A stretch of 64,000 nt of DNA from Ophiodon elongatus (GCA_016806645.1 JACSYO010000912.1:2414001-2478000), one strand, 5' to 3'. Numbered from the stretch's first letter, positions 11,515 through 24,462 are shown. Numbers and translations are program-made. The notes: a model not told the origin generated them from the letters alone.

Positions 11515-11643
11515 GCATTGCGAAGCTCCGACAAGAGCTCCAAGCCGGTGTACGTGTCCGTCGGCCACAAGATCAGTGTGGACACAGCTGTACGCCTCAC
11601 ACACTCCTGCTGCCGCTACCGGGTCCCAGAGCCCATCAGACAG
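11515..11643 (+). CDS. endov: ENDOV coding exon with VSVGHKIS and RxPEPIRQ
   Basis: 129 bases, 43 codons in phase 0. It begins ALRSSDKSSKPVYVSVGHKI, then has SVDTAVRLTH, and ends RYRVPEPIRQ. The human counterpart is ALRSHDRSTRPLYISVGHRM...RFRIPEPVRQ. The SVGH block is a family signature next to the active site, and the PEPxRQ helix closes the fold. The donor is cag|gtatgcg, and a CA-repeat tract starts only about six bases into the intron. Confidence 0.96.
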
Positions 11644-11648
11644 GTATG

Positions 11649-11679
11649 CGCACACACACGGCACACACACGGCACACAC

Positions 11680-11720
<41 letters not shown>
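11649..11720 (+). repeat. (CA)n tract next to an ENDOV 5' splice site
   Basis: CACACACACGG-type units resolving into a pure CA run. It starts about six bases after the donor GT at 11644. Confidence 0.97.
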
Positions 11721-11722
<2 letters not shown>

Positions 11723-12895
11723 CTACATTAGAGCCTGTCCTGTAGAAAAGGCAGAGCAAGAAGCAAAAGATTTAGTGATCGGATAGAAGTTGCGAGGCAG
11801 AGCGAGCTGTGCTCATCACTTGTGTAACAGCGTCCTGCTGTGAAGCGGGGAGGTGTTAGCATCATGCTGTGTGTTTCAGCAGCAGGGCCTGGGAGATTTG
11901 TAAGAATACAAGGAACAATGTATGCAGCCAAAAAAGGGATGCTCCAATTTAGCAATGTAGAAAACCATGTTTCAAACAATATTACGGTGCAAATTGTCAA
12001 GGACTGGTCCCACAAAGCTACCGTGTGACAGTGAAGATTTTTTACTCAGGCAGACAATCCTTTTTTTTAAATTTCTTGCAGCATATTGCCAATGCTGTTA
12101 TTATCCTAAAAATATGTTTTCACTGACAACAGGTAGCTGTGTTACCAGTATTGGTTGGAACTGATGGTAAGATATTATGAAATACCCTGAAATACTTATT
12201 CTCGTAATGCTTCGCTCACTTACTGAGAACATCTTGTTAGTCCCACTTAACCACTAAACCCACTTAACTTTAACCATTAGGTCAATGCCCAACCTCAACT
12301 ATCTTCCATGAGTTTCAAATTGAGGGTTACCATTTCGACAAGACCCCAACTGATGCTGACTCAAATGACATCACTTGAGGCAATTTATCAGACATTGGTT
12401 ATTTTGTTGATTTTTATTTCATTTCTGTATCAGTTTGAGAGATGATGCAATGAACTGAATTAAATTGAACCTCTCTATAAATGTTTTAGTGTCACTTTAC
12501 ACATATATGCCATCTACTGTATAGTGTCCTCTTGTCCAGTGCATGCTGGCACTCTCAACAACAAAGTGGGTACAGAAAATCAGTGTCAGCTTTACTGGTT
12601 TCATGACAGCATTTTTCTTTTTGCCAAAAAGTTTTTTTAAAGTTTTTTTCTCAAAAAACACAATCATTTAAAATAATTTAGGAATTTTGAACTGATCCCT
12701 CGTCCCGCCTCAGGCGCTTTGTATTGCTGCCACTAGGCTGTGCTGTGCTTCTGCTGTTCAGTGTGCTTTAACTTACTCTGCACAGAAAACACAATCCCAC
12801 CACACATACACACACACACACAAGCATCTCAAAATCTGTTTTTCGCCAGGGGAGCTGCAGAAGCAACGGCTAACTCATCGCCCGCCCTCCTCCCC

Positions 12896-12898
<3 letters not shown>

Positions 12899-12935
<37 letters not shown>

Positions 12936-12946
12936 TGCGCGTGTGT
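12899..12946. repeat. (TG)n with GCGC core
   Basis: About 16 TG/GT units followed by gcgcgtgcgcgtgtg. The tract alternates purine and pyrimidine throughout and so has Z-DNA potential. Confidence 0.95.
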
Positions 12947-14401
12947 TTATTTCATCTAAGTGTGATGTCTTTAGCTGGTGGGTGGATGAGGAGGAGGAGC
13001 AGGCGGCTCCGGCAGCCGTAGGGACTGAATGTGGACATCAGAAAGAACCAGGGACACTCTCACCTTCCTCTGTCCAATCATTGGCACCTCTGTTTTTTTT
13101 TTTCTCTCTTCATCCAACTGTATTCCTTTCTGTCCCTGACTTCCGCATTCCCTTTTTTCTCTCACAATCTCCCACTTTTGCCCTGCTTTCTCTCCCTCCA
13201 TCTCTCTCCTGCACATATTTTCTATTCTCTTTACTGCTGACATCACAGAAAAAACACATCACAGATCAAGATCTGGTGAGTGTCATGGCCGGAGTTGAAC
13301 TCTGAGTTTACGTCTTTCTTTCGTGGGCAGAGCAAGATTCATGTCCCTCAGGTCGGAGAAACCTCAATTGCAACTTGTTGAGGAAAAAAAATCAAAAGCT
13401 GTCAATTTGACAGGAAGACTGTCTGAATTACATAAGAGTTGTCTTTGTGACGTCTGAAGATAAGCTGCAGCGTTAAACCCCTCTGTCCAAACAATCATTA
13501 TGGCAGATTGAAGGCAAAAAAGTGCACATATACATATGAAAACCTACTAAAAGAAGAACGCATGCACACACAAGTGCATTAACATATCGATAGGCAAATG
13601 TATGAAATTAATATATCTGCACATATATTCATGGACCTACATTTGGTCGGACTAAATGTTGCCAGCGTCTGCAGACATTGTGTTGTGGTTTGCATGTAAT
13701 CGTAGTTCACCGCCGGCACGCACAAAGGAGCGGTCAGATAAGGGCATTGAGTGCTTAATGGCATCGACTGTACTCTTGAGGAACATGATGTGTAGCACAC
13801 ATGGTATTTATGTAGATGAAGGTAGAAATCACACAATTCACAGTGCTAGATGTTTGTGCTATGAGAAATAATGATACTGATAGCATATACAGATGGATGA
13901 CAAATTAAAGGACAGACCAACATAAAGTGTCTTAGTGATGTGTTGCTCCACCACACGCCTCCATAACAGCTTTAATGCTACGTGTCATAGATTGTACAAG
14001 TCTGAAGAGCTCCAAAGTCTCTCATCGGTGTTCGGTTGGGTTGACTGGGGACTGTAAAGGCCACAGAATGATTTATCATTCAGTGAGCCCTTGTATGGAA
14101 TCTGCATCTGCATTCATTATGTTTCTCCACTAATGTATTCACATTTTAATTTGTCGCCCCACTGTATGCGACAGAGACAAAGGTAATTGTCACCAAGGTC
14201 TATAAAAGTGCATGTTACGAGATAAAAATAACAAGTAATTTTTTGAAAGTATAGCTTTTTTGTTTCACCAGTAGTCTATGACGCAATGGTATTCAATTTA
14301 CTATTAAAATTATTGCAGTATTACATTTCAGAAGGTAATGGTTAGTAAGATTACTGCAAAGTTCTTGTGCATCAGGTGTGTTCAATGAAAGTCTGAAAGT
14401 A

Positions 14402-14424
14402 AAAAAGAAAAGAAAAGAAAAGAA
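14402..14424. repeat. (AAAAG)n microsatellite
   Basis: Four to five AAAAG units directly before the inverted-repeat element at 14427. Confidence 0.9.
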
Positions 14425-14426
14425 AT

Positions 14427-14575
14427 CTCTTGTACTGACTTCATTAATGACGTTTTGTCCTCAGACCTTCATAAGGTCATTCATATAATGATTGTATTAA
14501 GTACTGATTGTCCGTATGGGCTTTACCTGATGAAGACGTGAACACAAAATGTCTTTAAAAAGTGAGTACAAGTGA
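14427..14575. mobile_element. Fold-back (MITE-like) element with about 50-bp inverted arms
   Basis: The left arm 14427-14476 (ctcttgtactgactt...ccttcataagg) and the right arm 14526-14575 (cctgatgaagacgtg...gtacaagtga) are diverged inverted repeats around a 49-base spacer. There is no coding capacity. The arms contain a TGATGAAG...AAAATGTCTTTAAAA-type sequence that resembles dispersed fish repeats; the family was not identified. Confidence 0.55.
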
Positions 14576-16670
14576 TTGACAGTGTGCAGGAATTCTTCTT
14601 CTATTCATATTAAATTATCCGTAAAAGGGAGGAAGGCAGCAAATCCTCATATTTAAGAAACAGAAGAAAAATAATGTGGAAAAAGGCTAAATATATTTAT
14701 TCACTATCAAAATTTCTGTTGATCAGCTACTTAATTAATTGACTGTTTCAGCACTACGTCTTCCAGAGCATTGTTATATTTGAAGATACAAAGTATGTTT
14801 TGGATTAGCACAGTGAGTCAGGTGTTACTTTAAGTTTTAATACTCGGTAATAAGGAGTTAAAGACACATAGTGATCTACTGCTTCGTCACAGCACCTGGG
14901 TTTTCTTTTTCTAAAATGCTAAGTGCCTTTACTTCTCTGTTTCTCTTCCCCGTCTTCTCCACCCGTCTCTTCACTTTCTAATACGATCCTCTCACTTGAC
15001 ATCATGACTGAATTAATCCCCTCCTTCCACAGCTTGAGAGATTCAGAGAGAGAAAGATGAAAGGAAAAGATGACATCATGGTTGGATTCTGCAGTGAAGG
15101 CTCATGTGTGAAAGCGCTGCAGCAGAATCTTATATACCCCAGTGCAAAGCTAAAACACACATATACACATACATACACACCAAAGCTCAGACTCACTCGA
15201 GGCACAGTTATGCTCCCTCACACCATTAAATTCTCACACTCATACTGTATCCCACGCTTCACCTGCATGTGATGGGAAATGGACGGCGAGCTGACACCTG
15301 CCTCGATTCATCCTCTGCCTTTTTTTTTTTACTCTCCAGTCACTATGACAGCGAGAGAGTGACAAGCAAAGGTCAGAGGGAGGAAGCTGACATGATGTTG
15401 TATTAGTGGCCACTCAAATCCTTGTAGAAGCACATTGTGGGTTGTGGTTCATGGTCTCTTTTCATAGAAACTAGTGTCTCGGCAGACTTGGCAGCATCAA
15501 AGTTTTCTCCGCAGTATGTAAATCATGCGTTTGGTCATGTGTGCGTGCGTGCATGCATGTGTCCGTCTGTCAAATATTCACTGGCTTCAGCTTCACTAAT
15601 GCAAATATTTTTTGCTTAGTTTTTAATTTGTTATCATTTTAAACTGAATATCTTTGGGTGTTGGACCATTGGTTGGACAAAACACATTTTAAGACATCAC
15701 CCTGAGCTATGACAAACTGTAATGGACACTTTTCGCTATTTTCTCACATTTAAAATGATTAATTGAAAAATCTTGAAATTAAATGTCAGATTATTTCATA
15801 ATGAAAATAATTGGTAGTCCCTATATAAAATTCTCAACATTTTGAATAGTGGTCCTTTGTCGTCAATGATCTAATGTTTTGTTTTTTCTCAAACTCAGAT
15901 TTTTGGACAGCTTCCTTGGATATATAGTTTTTGGATACATAGTGGTCTATTCACATATGATGAAACTGTAAGATTACATGATTTTTGATGAATATCTTTT
16001 CTTGTTCACCCTTTGTCCTAATCTAATGTTTTGCCAGTGTGATGTTCATTCGTTTAAAAAAAGTGTGTTTAATTATTTAAATGGCAATTTTATTGTTCTG
16101 ATCACTAATTGAATCTTTGTGATTCTCTGATTGGATAATTTACCCACAATCTATGTATATTATATACCAAGATAAATACAGCATATATACGGAACTGTTA
16201 AGATGAAGGTTGTGTTGACCAAATCTCATCAAGTAAATACTCCAGGTTCCAAGTTTTGTCCCCTTCATTGAAGTTGTGCTGCCCTCTGACTCACCTGTCA
16301 GACATTTGGGAAAGCAGAAATGTTTTTTTGTTGTTTTAAAGACATTCCTCTAAAAGTCAAGTGCTTTTTAACTCAACACAACTAAGTAAGCTATAACAAC
16401 AGTAACATAACTTCCCATTTAATTAGGACCAAACTACATACTTCTCCCAAAAAAAGTATTACAAAATAACAGACTTGTAAATAAAGCGTTACTAACAGAG
16501 TATCTTTATCCTCAACTTAGAAAACACACTGCAGGTTAGAAGCTCTCTTCTGACCTTTCTGCTCACTCATTGTACACGGATACAGAAAACATGTGTACAT
16601 GCAGTCCATCCACAGACGCACATAAAACCCTGTACACATACCCACAAGCACATACAGTTTGTCCACATGT

Positions 16671-16672
<2 letters not shown>

Positions 16673-16728
<56 letters not shown>
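16673..16728. repeat. (CA)n microsatellite
   Basis: About 27 CA units, uninterrupted. Confidence 0.97.
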
Positions 16729-16732
<4 letters not shown>

Positions 16733-17594
16733 CACATCTCCTGTTCCTTCCCTCCTTTCCTTTTGCAGCCAGTTAAAAGCTCTAATGGCTTCAGTAGAAC
16801 TGAAACCTAATTGTCTCTAAGCTAATGTTCCCTGACAACCACACTGTTACTCTGTAAGGTCTGCTCACGAAGAATCGGCAGCCCTGTTGGCTCTTTAGAA
16901 AAAGAAAAAAAAAAGAGTGGTTGTATTGGATTGCACTGAGAACAAGTATTAAACTTCCTACAAGTCAAAGGCAAGAAAAAAATTACTTTTGTCCAAGATG
17001 AACATCACCTAATAGTTAGTCCTCAATATTTATACACCTACTGCAAGCTGTTGTCAATAGTTTTGGTAAAGTCCCAATTGCATGCATTTTTTTATGTATT
17101 TTTGTTTAGGATTACTTTTGGTGTCTTTCACAGTATATTTTTGTAATCGATCTTATAAAATGTCCACGGCTTAAGTCACTTTCTTCAGTAGTGATATCAT
17201 TACTATAATTAAAGGTAAAAATTCCGTTAGGTAGGACTACATGATATCAGCCCAATTATAGCTTAGAAATGTATTTGCCTTACGACGTGTTCCATCACAC
17301 TGACTTTGACCAATAGGAGCACAGAGCTCTCCTCAACTGTAAACGTAGTGATGCGAAAGAGTAATGTGAAAGATTAAGATGTTACTGGTGCTGTAGGCTT
17401 TTCCAAACACGACAGCCAGCATCATACAAAATGCTATTGTTTGTTTACATTCTTGTCCCTTTCAGTAGATTTACCAGACATGAGTTTATAGTCTCAATCA
17501 CTAGTTTCAAGTCTACTTCACTCTTCTTACAGCATGATGTTCACTTTGTAAATTATGGTCTCATTTACAGTAAAATAGACAATAAAACAGGGTA

Positions 17595-17665
17595 TGCTTT
17601 AGGGCGGGGCTACCTTGTGATTGACAGGTCGCTACCACGACAGTGTCCGGTCTGGGAGTTGTCTG
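17595..17665 (-). repeat. Fragment of dispersed repeat (family of 35.7 and 47.4 kb)
   Basis: The stretch gggcggggctacc...gattgacaggtcg resembles the gggcgtggccacttt...gtgacaggtgg part of the copy at 47.56 kb. It is short and diverged. Confidence 0.4.
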
Positions 17666-20600
17666 TGTACAACTTTAACCCTTTCTCAGCATGTTTTCAT
17701 GAAAGTTAATTATACTATGTGGCTAAATACCACATTGTCCACCACGCCCCCGTCCTGTTGCCTTCTACATCCATACATTCAACAATCTGTGTGACTGATA
17801 GGCTTCAACAGGTTTGTTAAGTTTGCTGTGTCATGTGTGTTGTCTTGGGATACATTTGGTTCATCGGTCATCATCTACAGAATGAAATCCATTACTCCCC
17901 AGTACCCGCTCCTCTTCGTTTACAGACACACTGATAATGGGAAGACATCCTCTAGTAATGGGACTCTGATGCTGCCTGAGAAGTACAGTTACAGCCTATT
18001 TCCAGACCTCTCCTCTCTGTCTGAGTGCTTTGCACTGAGCGGAAGTCACTTATTATGATCCCACTGCCTCTACAGCAGTCACCTGTACACTGTTCATATA
18101 AGTCAGTGTGTAGTTTAATGTTTGTCTTGTTGTCTTGCAATCAGTTTCCTGAAAGTATTAGTTGGGGTTGACTTGTATTTCTGTCTAGCTGACGTTTATT
18201 CATGGGCAGCATTAAGACAATCTTCCCACAGGGCCACCCTAAAAACATCTTTCTTCACAGAGTACAGTAAGGCTCTTTGGATATTGGATCTGTACAAGAG
18301 GCAATAAATGTGGCTCCACACTCCAGTCTCCATCTTGGGTTTCCATACATCCTTCTCTGTGCCGGGCAGGAAGACGGGAAATGTGAAAGCTCCACAGCTG
18401 CACTCCCAGATTGCAAAAACAGATGGAATTTCAATCTGAGTGATAGGCGATGGGGAGCCTGCATGCATAGAATAAAAGAGATGGAGGAATGCGTGTGGGT
18501 ATAAAAAGGAAAATAGGAGGCAGAGCAAACATGCAGTTTGTTTATGTGTGCCGTAGAGAGATATTGCTGATGTGTGTTTTTTGTGCCGATATTAAAGACC
18601 AGAATCTATTTGTGTGTTAGAAGCAAGGATTGTGTTTGATTGTGTTTGTTTTAGCGCTGCAGTCTGCAGATGCAAGAATTCATTGTGCAAGCCAGAATGA
18701 AATGTATGTTTTCTTGTATGTATGTTATCTCTTGCTACAACCAGCCTGCATGTGTCAAGTGTGTGTGGCTTGCTTTTGATGAGTCTCCACTTTTTCAACT
18801 TTCTCTCACCTTCTTGTTGTCCCCGCCTTTTCGTCGTCACTGTACTGTTTTCCTCTTCTGTCGCTGCCGTCTCTCATCCATCCATCTATCTCCATCCCCA
18901 CCCCCCTGCTGCTCCGTCTCCACTCTCTGAATAATTCAGGCCTGCAGAGCTAGTGTATTTTTGGTTGTTGTCACCTCTGCAGTATCACAAACACAGCCCA
19001 TAGTGAGCACGCACACATACACACCAACATGCACATGCACACACGCCAATTTACACAAACGAGGCTGCCGACAGCAACAAAAAAGTACCAGACTCTGTGA
19101 GACCGTTGAGACTCGCTAACTACGAAGAATTATCCTTACAGGGATTTCACACCATCAATGTGCGCCACCCTGTCTTTGCTCTGCTGTTCTAGCAATGAAT
19201 AATATGTCTCACTTTTCTGTTTTCCAGAGTCACTGTACACAAAGTTTACCTGTAAAGTATTGTGTAAGGAAAGACCAAACTTGGAAACCAAAAACTTCCA
19301 GTACTTGTTTTTGGTGACACGGATCCCTGTTCACTTGTGTTGGGTTTCTTGTATGTGCTGAGTTTTGTATTTCGTCACTTGAATACATTCAGGAGTCATT
19401 ATGAGATACTGTTATCATTAAGCAAAGATGAAGACAGCTGCACATTTACATGCTATAAACCTACTCAAATTCCACTACATCCACTGGGGATCTGGCGTCA
19501 ACAAATGCTTCTTTTAAAGCTGCATTCGCTGATTTTTTTTCTTCCAGCTGGGGGGACCAGAAGAATCTCAAAACGCAACACTGACATCATCTTATAAAGC
19601 TGGCAAGTGTGCTAGCAAACAGTTGCTTCTAGGTCTATCTGCCGGCGCAGAGTCCTACAGGACACGCCTACTACATGATACACCTTCAAAACAGTCAAAC
19701 TTTGGTAATGCTTAAGATAAGCTCAAAGTTTGGGTTAAAATAATGATGTTCATCCCAGTTGTTATCTCAGGTGGAGAGTCTTGTACTAAAGTGGCTGCTG
19801 CGAGACTGCAGGTAGACCCTACTTGCTTATTTACACATTTAATAGACATGGAACAATATTAGCAGTTATTTGGAGTTGTGTTTCTGGTCACCATGATGAA
19901 GTGCCAATCAATATTCACTCTACTCTAGCTTGTTTCCAGGATTTAATTTTAATTAAAAAAAAAATTTGCATCAATCTACAAGGGAGTTTCTGTCTGTCTG
20001 TGTACCTTCCATATATCGGGAACTGTTCATCCGATCTACTTCACAATTGTTGGGTGTATTGTCGGGGACCAAAGGATGTGCAGTGTCGAAATTGGTGAGA
20101 TTTGGACACGTGACACATTCAATATTAAATAAACTTTGAATAAACAAGCGCTGGCACTCTGTGCAGCAGCATCGGCTGGGCTTCAGGGCTTTGCAGAATC
20201 GGTCAATTATGCCTTTAAAGGCAGCGATCCTTTACAGGCCACAGCTCATGACTGCAGTTCATTTTTGCTGCTGCATTCTGGATATACTAATATCATAACC
20301 AAACATTTCTTCAGCTCCCTGGAGTCAACTAGAGATGAGCAATTCTTGAGAACGCAGCACTTTGGGAGGCCAAGCAATAGCCCCGCTCTGAACGGGCACA
20401 GGTTTCAAATGGGGACATCCCCCAACAACGCTGTAAACCAGCAATACCGGAAGCTAAGCAATCTGCTTGTTCCAAACGGGCACGCACTCCGTACGGACAC
20501 TGCACTAGTTAATTCAATAAGAAAGTTGATATTGGTTGTCTTTTGGGAGTCTCTGGCGAACGTACACTGCTTTATTATAGTCTATATTTTTGCAGTCAAT

Positions 20601-20668
20601 GTACTGGGTGAGAGAGAGGGGGAACGCACACCTGTGTTGGAGAGGTGCTGACCACGGTGATGATACAA

Positions 20669-20808
20669 ATGTAAAGTAAAAATAGTTGCACACTCGTTAA
20701 AGCAAAAGGTATTTAATAATTGACCAACTTTTCGACATGACGGTCTTCTTCAGGCTAAACCTTAGACTCATGGTGCCTACAAGTGTGCAACTATTTTTCC
20801 TTTACAAA
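20669..20808. mobile_element. MITE-like element with about 29-bp terminal inverted repeats
   Basis: The left end 20669-20697 (atgtaaagtaaaaatagttg...) and the right end 20779-20808 (...caactatttttcctttacaaa) are inverted repeats with two or three mismatches. The 80-base interior includes tgaccaacttttcgacatga and ggtcttcttcaggc. There is no ORF. It is probably a non-autonomous DNA element. Confidence 0.65.
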
Positions 20809-22736
20809 GTCAATCTACTGAAAATGAATCACCAGCATTTTTTTAAAAGCTTTAAGATTTTTGGGGCATTTTTGCCACATGCTTGGAAATCAAACTTCGG
20901 ACTTTGCAGTTTTATGGCATGTGCTGCAACCATTTAGCCAAGGTAATAACCAAGACACTCCATCTTTAAAAATGTTGATTGTCAGTTCATTATTTGTTTG
21001 TCATTTGTCAGGCAACAAGACTAAAAGTGTACAGTCACACAAGCAATATGTATATTGTTTGTGTTAGCAAGCTAACATTTGGTAATTAGTACTAAACACA
21101 TAGCACAGCTGAGACAGATGGGAACGTCATTCATTTTGTAGTTATTTATCTCCAAAGTTTTGAACATACTGAAGTTTTGAACAGCAGGAAGCCCTAGTGA
21201 AAAGGTCTGAAGATCACAAAAGTCATTAGAATTCTTCTCCTGGGGACCAAATATTATAGCAATTCATCCAATATTTATAGAAGTATTTCTGAACCGAGGG
21301 GTTTGTTTGAATGATTGACTTTGCTCTAGGCTCTATGTGAGAATTTACCGCTTTTCTCTTTTTATATCTGTGTAAATTGGACATCTTTGGGTTTTGGTTT
21401 GTCAGTCAGATAAAACAAGCAATCTGAAAATTTCACCTTGGGCTCTGGGAAACCGTGACGGGTGTTTTTCACAGTTTTCTTAGGTTTTGTTGAACATTTC
21501 ATAAAAAAAAGAAATCAAATTAATCAATATTTAAAATATTTGGTAGTTTCAGCCACACTTATTGGAATAGGACACACACACACACTTCCCTGTTTGTTCT
21601 TTTAAAACTAGATTTTCCGTGGATAAGCTAGACTGTCAAATTGACTTGACACTGATGGCAACAAACCACAATGTGTTTAATGGAATTGTAAGAGAACAGA
21701 CAAGTGTTAGAGGAAAAAGTGAGAGAAAGTGAAGCCTACACACCCATGAAACAGTCACGTAGGACAACTGACGGGGTAAAACACCCGTGAAGATTGACAC
21801 CGGTGGTCCGCTGGTGCCAGCTGTAGTCGGCTAGTGGAACTTTTCTGAACGTGCAGAGAGGATGTGACTGATTTAAACTGGAGCTCCCTTCTGGGCCCAG
21901 AGGCTGTCTAAATGTTAATATATGGCTGTCTGACATTCTGGTGCTTCAGCCACTGGACTCTGGACCTCCACAGAGAGATAGGAAGAAGGTTGGAGCGAGA
22001 TGAAGGCGCAGCCCTGAGGTGGGTGGAGAGACAGTGAAGCATAGAGATCTGGAGGAAAAAGTTGAATGATTAGAATGATGAAAAAAATGGTAAGTGAGAG
22101 GAGGTGGATTCCAGTGAGAAGGAGAATTTAAAAAAAATATTTGGTATAGAAAGGAGGAAGGAGTAGAGCAGACTGGTATAGCTGCAGGGCTTAAAGGGCT
22201 GTTAGGGGCTGGAGGATAAAGATCTGCCCCCAGGCCACTGGACTGAAGCCAGGACTCAGACACCTCTCTGTGTGTGTGTGTCATAAATCTGCCAAAAAAC
22301 CTGCAGAGAGCGAGCAGTGCACATGTGTTCACCTGTGCATTCCCACCTTGCCAGGTACTAGGCACGAGGAAACCAACTCTGAACTGATCAAACTTCAGTG
22401 AAGGGTTTTCTTTGCTCTGCAGCAATGCAGCTGTCACATTCTCTTAAATTTACCACAGTTTTTTCCCCTCCATTGTACCTTTGGTGCACAGAGCAATAAT
22501 TTATGGTGCTCTAAACCAGAGTGGGACATTTTCTTTAGTGTATTATTGACACGGTGTGTATAGGTTCACACTGCCTAATTAGGTCGAACATTTGGGAATT
22601 TTGAGTTCCTTTCTAGCGACTGCCTCAGTGACATTTCCTCTTTCTTTAAAGAAACTGGGCTTATAATGCTTTCTTGCCAAAGGTTGGATGACGAGATTGA
22701 TACCTCTCCCGTGTGTACCCCAGGTGGCAACAATTG

Positions 22737-23022
22737 GGGATGCACTGATATCGGTAAGATACAGACTCGGATAGCTGCATTGGGTAACTGTGGTAATCGG
22801 CTGATTTGGTATGGGATACCATTATTTTGATAAATAACAATTCAGTCCATTTATGTAAGCAATGTTTAAATCAAGCCTGATGTTGCCTTACAAATAAAAG
22901 AATGGTCCCACTCACTTCTACACAGTGAGGCATACAGCTTATCAAATAAACACTGATACACCTCTCTACCCATAGCCGAGGTATCTGTATTGGGACTGAA
23001 AAAGTTGGATTGGTGCATCCTT
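22737..23022. mobile_element. Short inverted-terminal element (ggatgcacYgat ends)
   Basis: Starts ggggatgcactgatatcgg and ends ttggattggtgcatcctt, so the ends are inverted copies of a GGATGCACCRAT-like word. The interior is AT-rich and non-coding. It resembles small DNA transposons that are common in fish. No clear target duplication was found. Confidence 0.5.
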
Positions 23023-24339
23023 AGCAGCAGCCTCCGGTTCTGAAAAGTGAGGCCATTGCGGAAGTGCCTTAAACTTGCATTCTCTTTAATCCACTTACCA
23101 GCAGCTCACTAATGAACTCCCCAAGCTAACTGGCTGCTGGCTGTAGCTTCATATTTAGCAGACAGATAAAACGGCTGTAACCATCTTCTAATTTAGTAAC
23201 GCTTGGCAAAAAAGTGAAAAGGTTTATCTGTAGGGCTTCTGCATTGTGTTGGTTAATTAAGATGCCCTTTAAAGTTTCTCTGATTGTTGTGGAAATAACT
23301 GATAATAAAGTTGAATCAGAATTAGGGAAAGTCTTCCTGGATGACAGATCCACAAATGTCTGTGTAATTTTTGCTGAACAGTAGCCACTGTGGCTACATT
23401 ATGATAAATGATGAATTATAATATAATATAATATAACGTATGAATTAAAAGAAAGGACATGCGTCCTGGAGGCATTGTAACTTAATCGGAGTATGCACGG
23501 CTGCATGTAAACGGGAATATTAGCGGAATATTCATTTTCATTAGCCATGTAAACAGCTTAGTGAATATTGTGTTTTTGGAGGGGCCGAAACCAGAATGTT
23601 TTGCCCACGTAAACACAGTCATTGTCTCACTTTAAGTATTATGGACCAAAGTGGTGGCATGGCTTAAAGCTGATCCAATGATCATGAATACTAAAGTGAC
23701 AAAGCAGACACTTAAGTGTGGTTTTGCTGAGACAGCTCAAAGGACTGTCTCTGACATTGTGTACATCAAGCAGGTTTTTGGCAGATGAGATGGATGGCCC
23801 AGTGTTACTCTTGTTGGGACCTGATCTGTTTGTGTGTGTCTACATGCAAGCCCAGCTCAAGCAGCTATGGGGCCCCAAGAATCATTTTTCTTTAAGGCAC
23901 TGTGTAAATAAGCACTGTTAAAGCTGATGTCCTGTTCTGTTTTGGGGCTCCTGAAATTTCTCCAGCTTTAGCTTCTACCTGGATCTGTAGAGTACTTATG
24001 TACAGAGTATTATTACCCACAAGGCAGGGAGCAGCAGTCTGTGCGGGGACAGAAAACAGTGCAGCAGGTTAGCTTGTTAGCTTGTTAGCCACTGCAGGTT
24101 CTGTCTGCTACACTAATTCTGATCACCACAGGCACTTTGTGTGCAGTCTGAACAAATATAATGAGTATGATTCAACATTTCCAGGTAGCAAAGAGTGGAT
24201 TTTATTAGTGTGTGTGTATGTGTTGATTTTTATTTAGTTTATCTGACATAGTGGCTTCACTTTTATTGGTACAATTGTTTCTCTTCTGTAACACACACAT
24301 TCATCATGATAGGTGCATGCGAATGCACGCGCGCGTGCG

Positions 24340-24410
<71 letters not shown>
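24340..24410. repeat. (AC)n microsatellite after a GCGCGC core
   Basis: About 35 AC units, preceded by cacgcgcgcgtgcg. The whole alternates purine and pyrimidine. It runs directly into the duplicated block at 24411. Confidence 0.97.
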
Positions 24411-24416
<6 letters not shown>

Positions 24417-24462
24417 TGTTGGCCTCATCCCAGCCGGGATCGGATGCCCTGTGCGCCCCCCC
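24411..24462 (+). repeat. 52-bp block, copy 2 (identical to 9681-9732)
   Basis: Same 52 bases as copy 1, again directly 3' of an AC tract. It ends in a C run and is followed by unrelated sequence (tataatagc). Confidence 0.95.

Noticed and set aside
13249..13275. 27-base mini-exon between acatcacag and gtgagt
   Set aside because: ENDOV exons on both sides join in phase without it, and the peptide KKHITDQDL matches nothing in the family.
20136..20651. Plus-strand frame of 171 codons
   Set aside because: No recognised domain, and the sequence contains an internal duplication (aagcaat...aacgggcac twice) that suggests repeated DNA and not a gene.
21946..22437. Minus-strand frame of 163 codons
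   Set aside because: Longest frame after the low-complexity ones, but no domain, no splice-site support and a composition (Ser, Pro, Phe, Leu) set by purine-rich DNA on the + strand.
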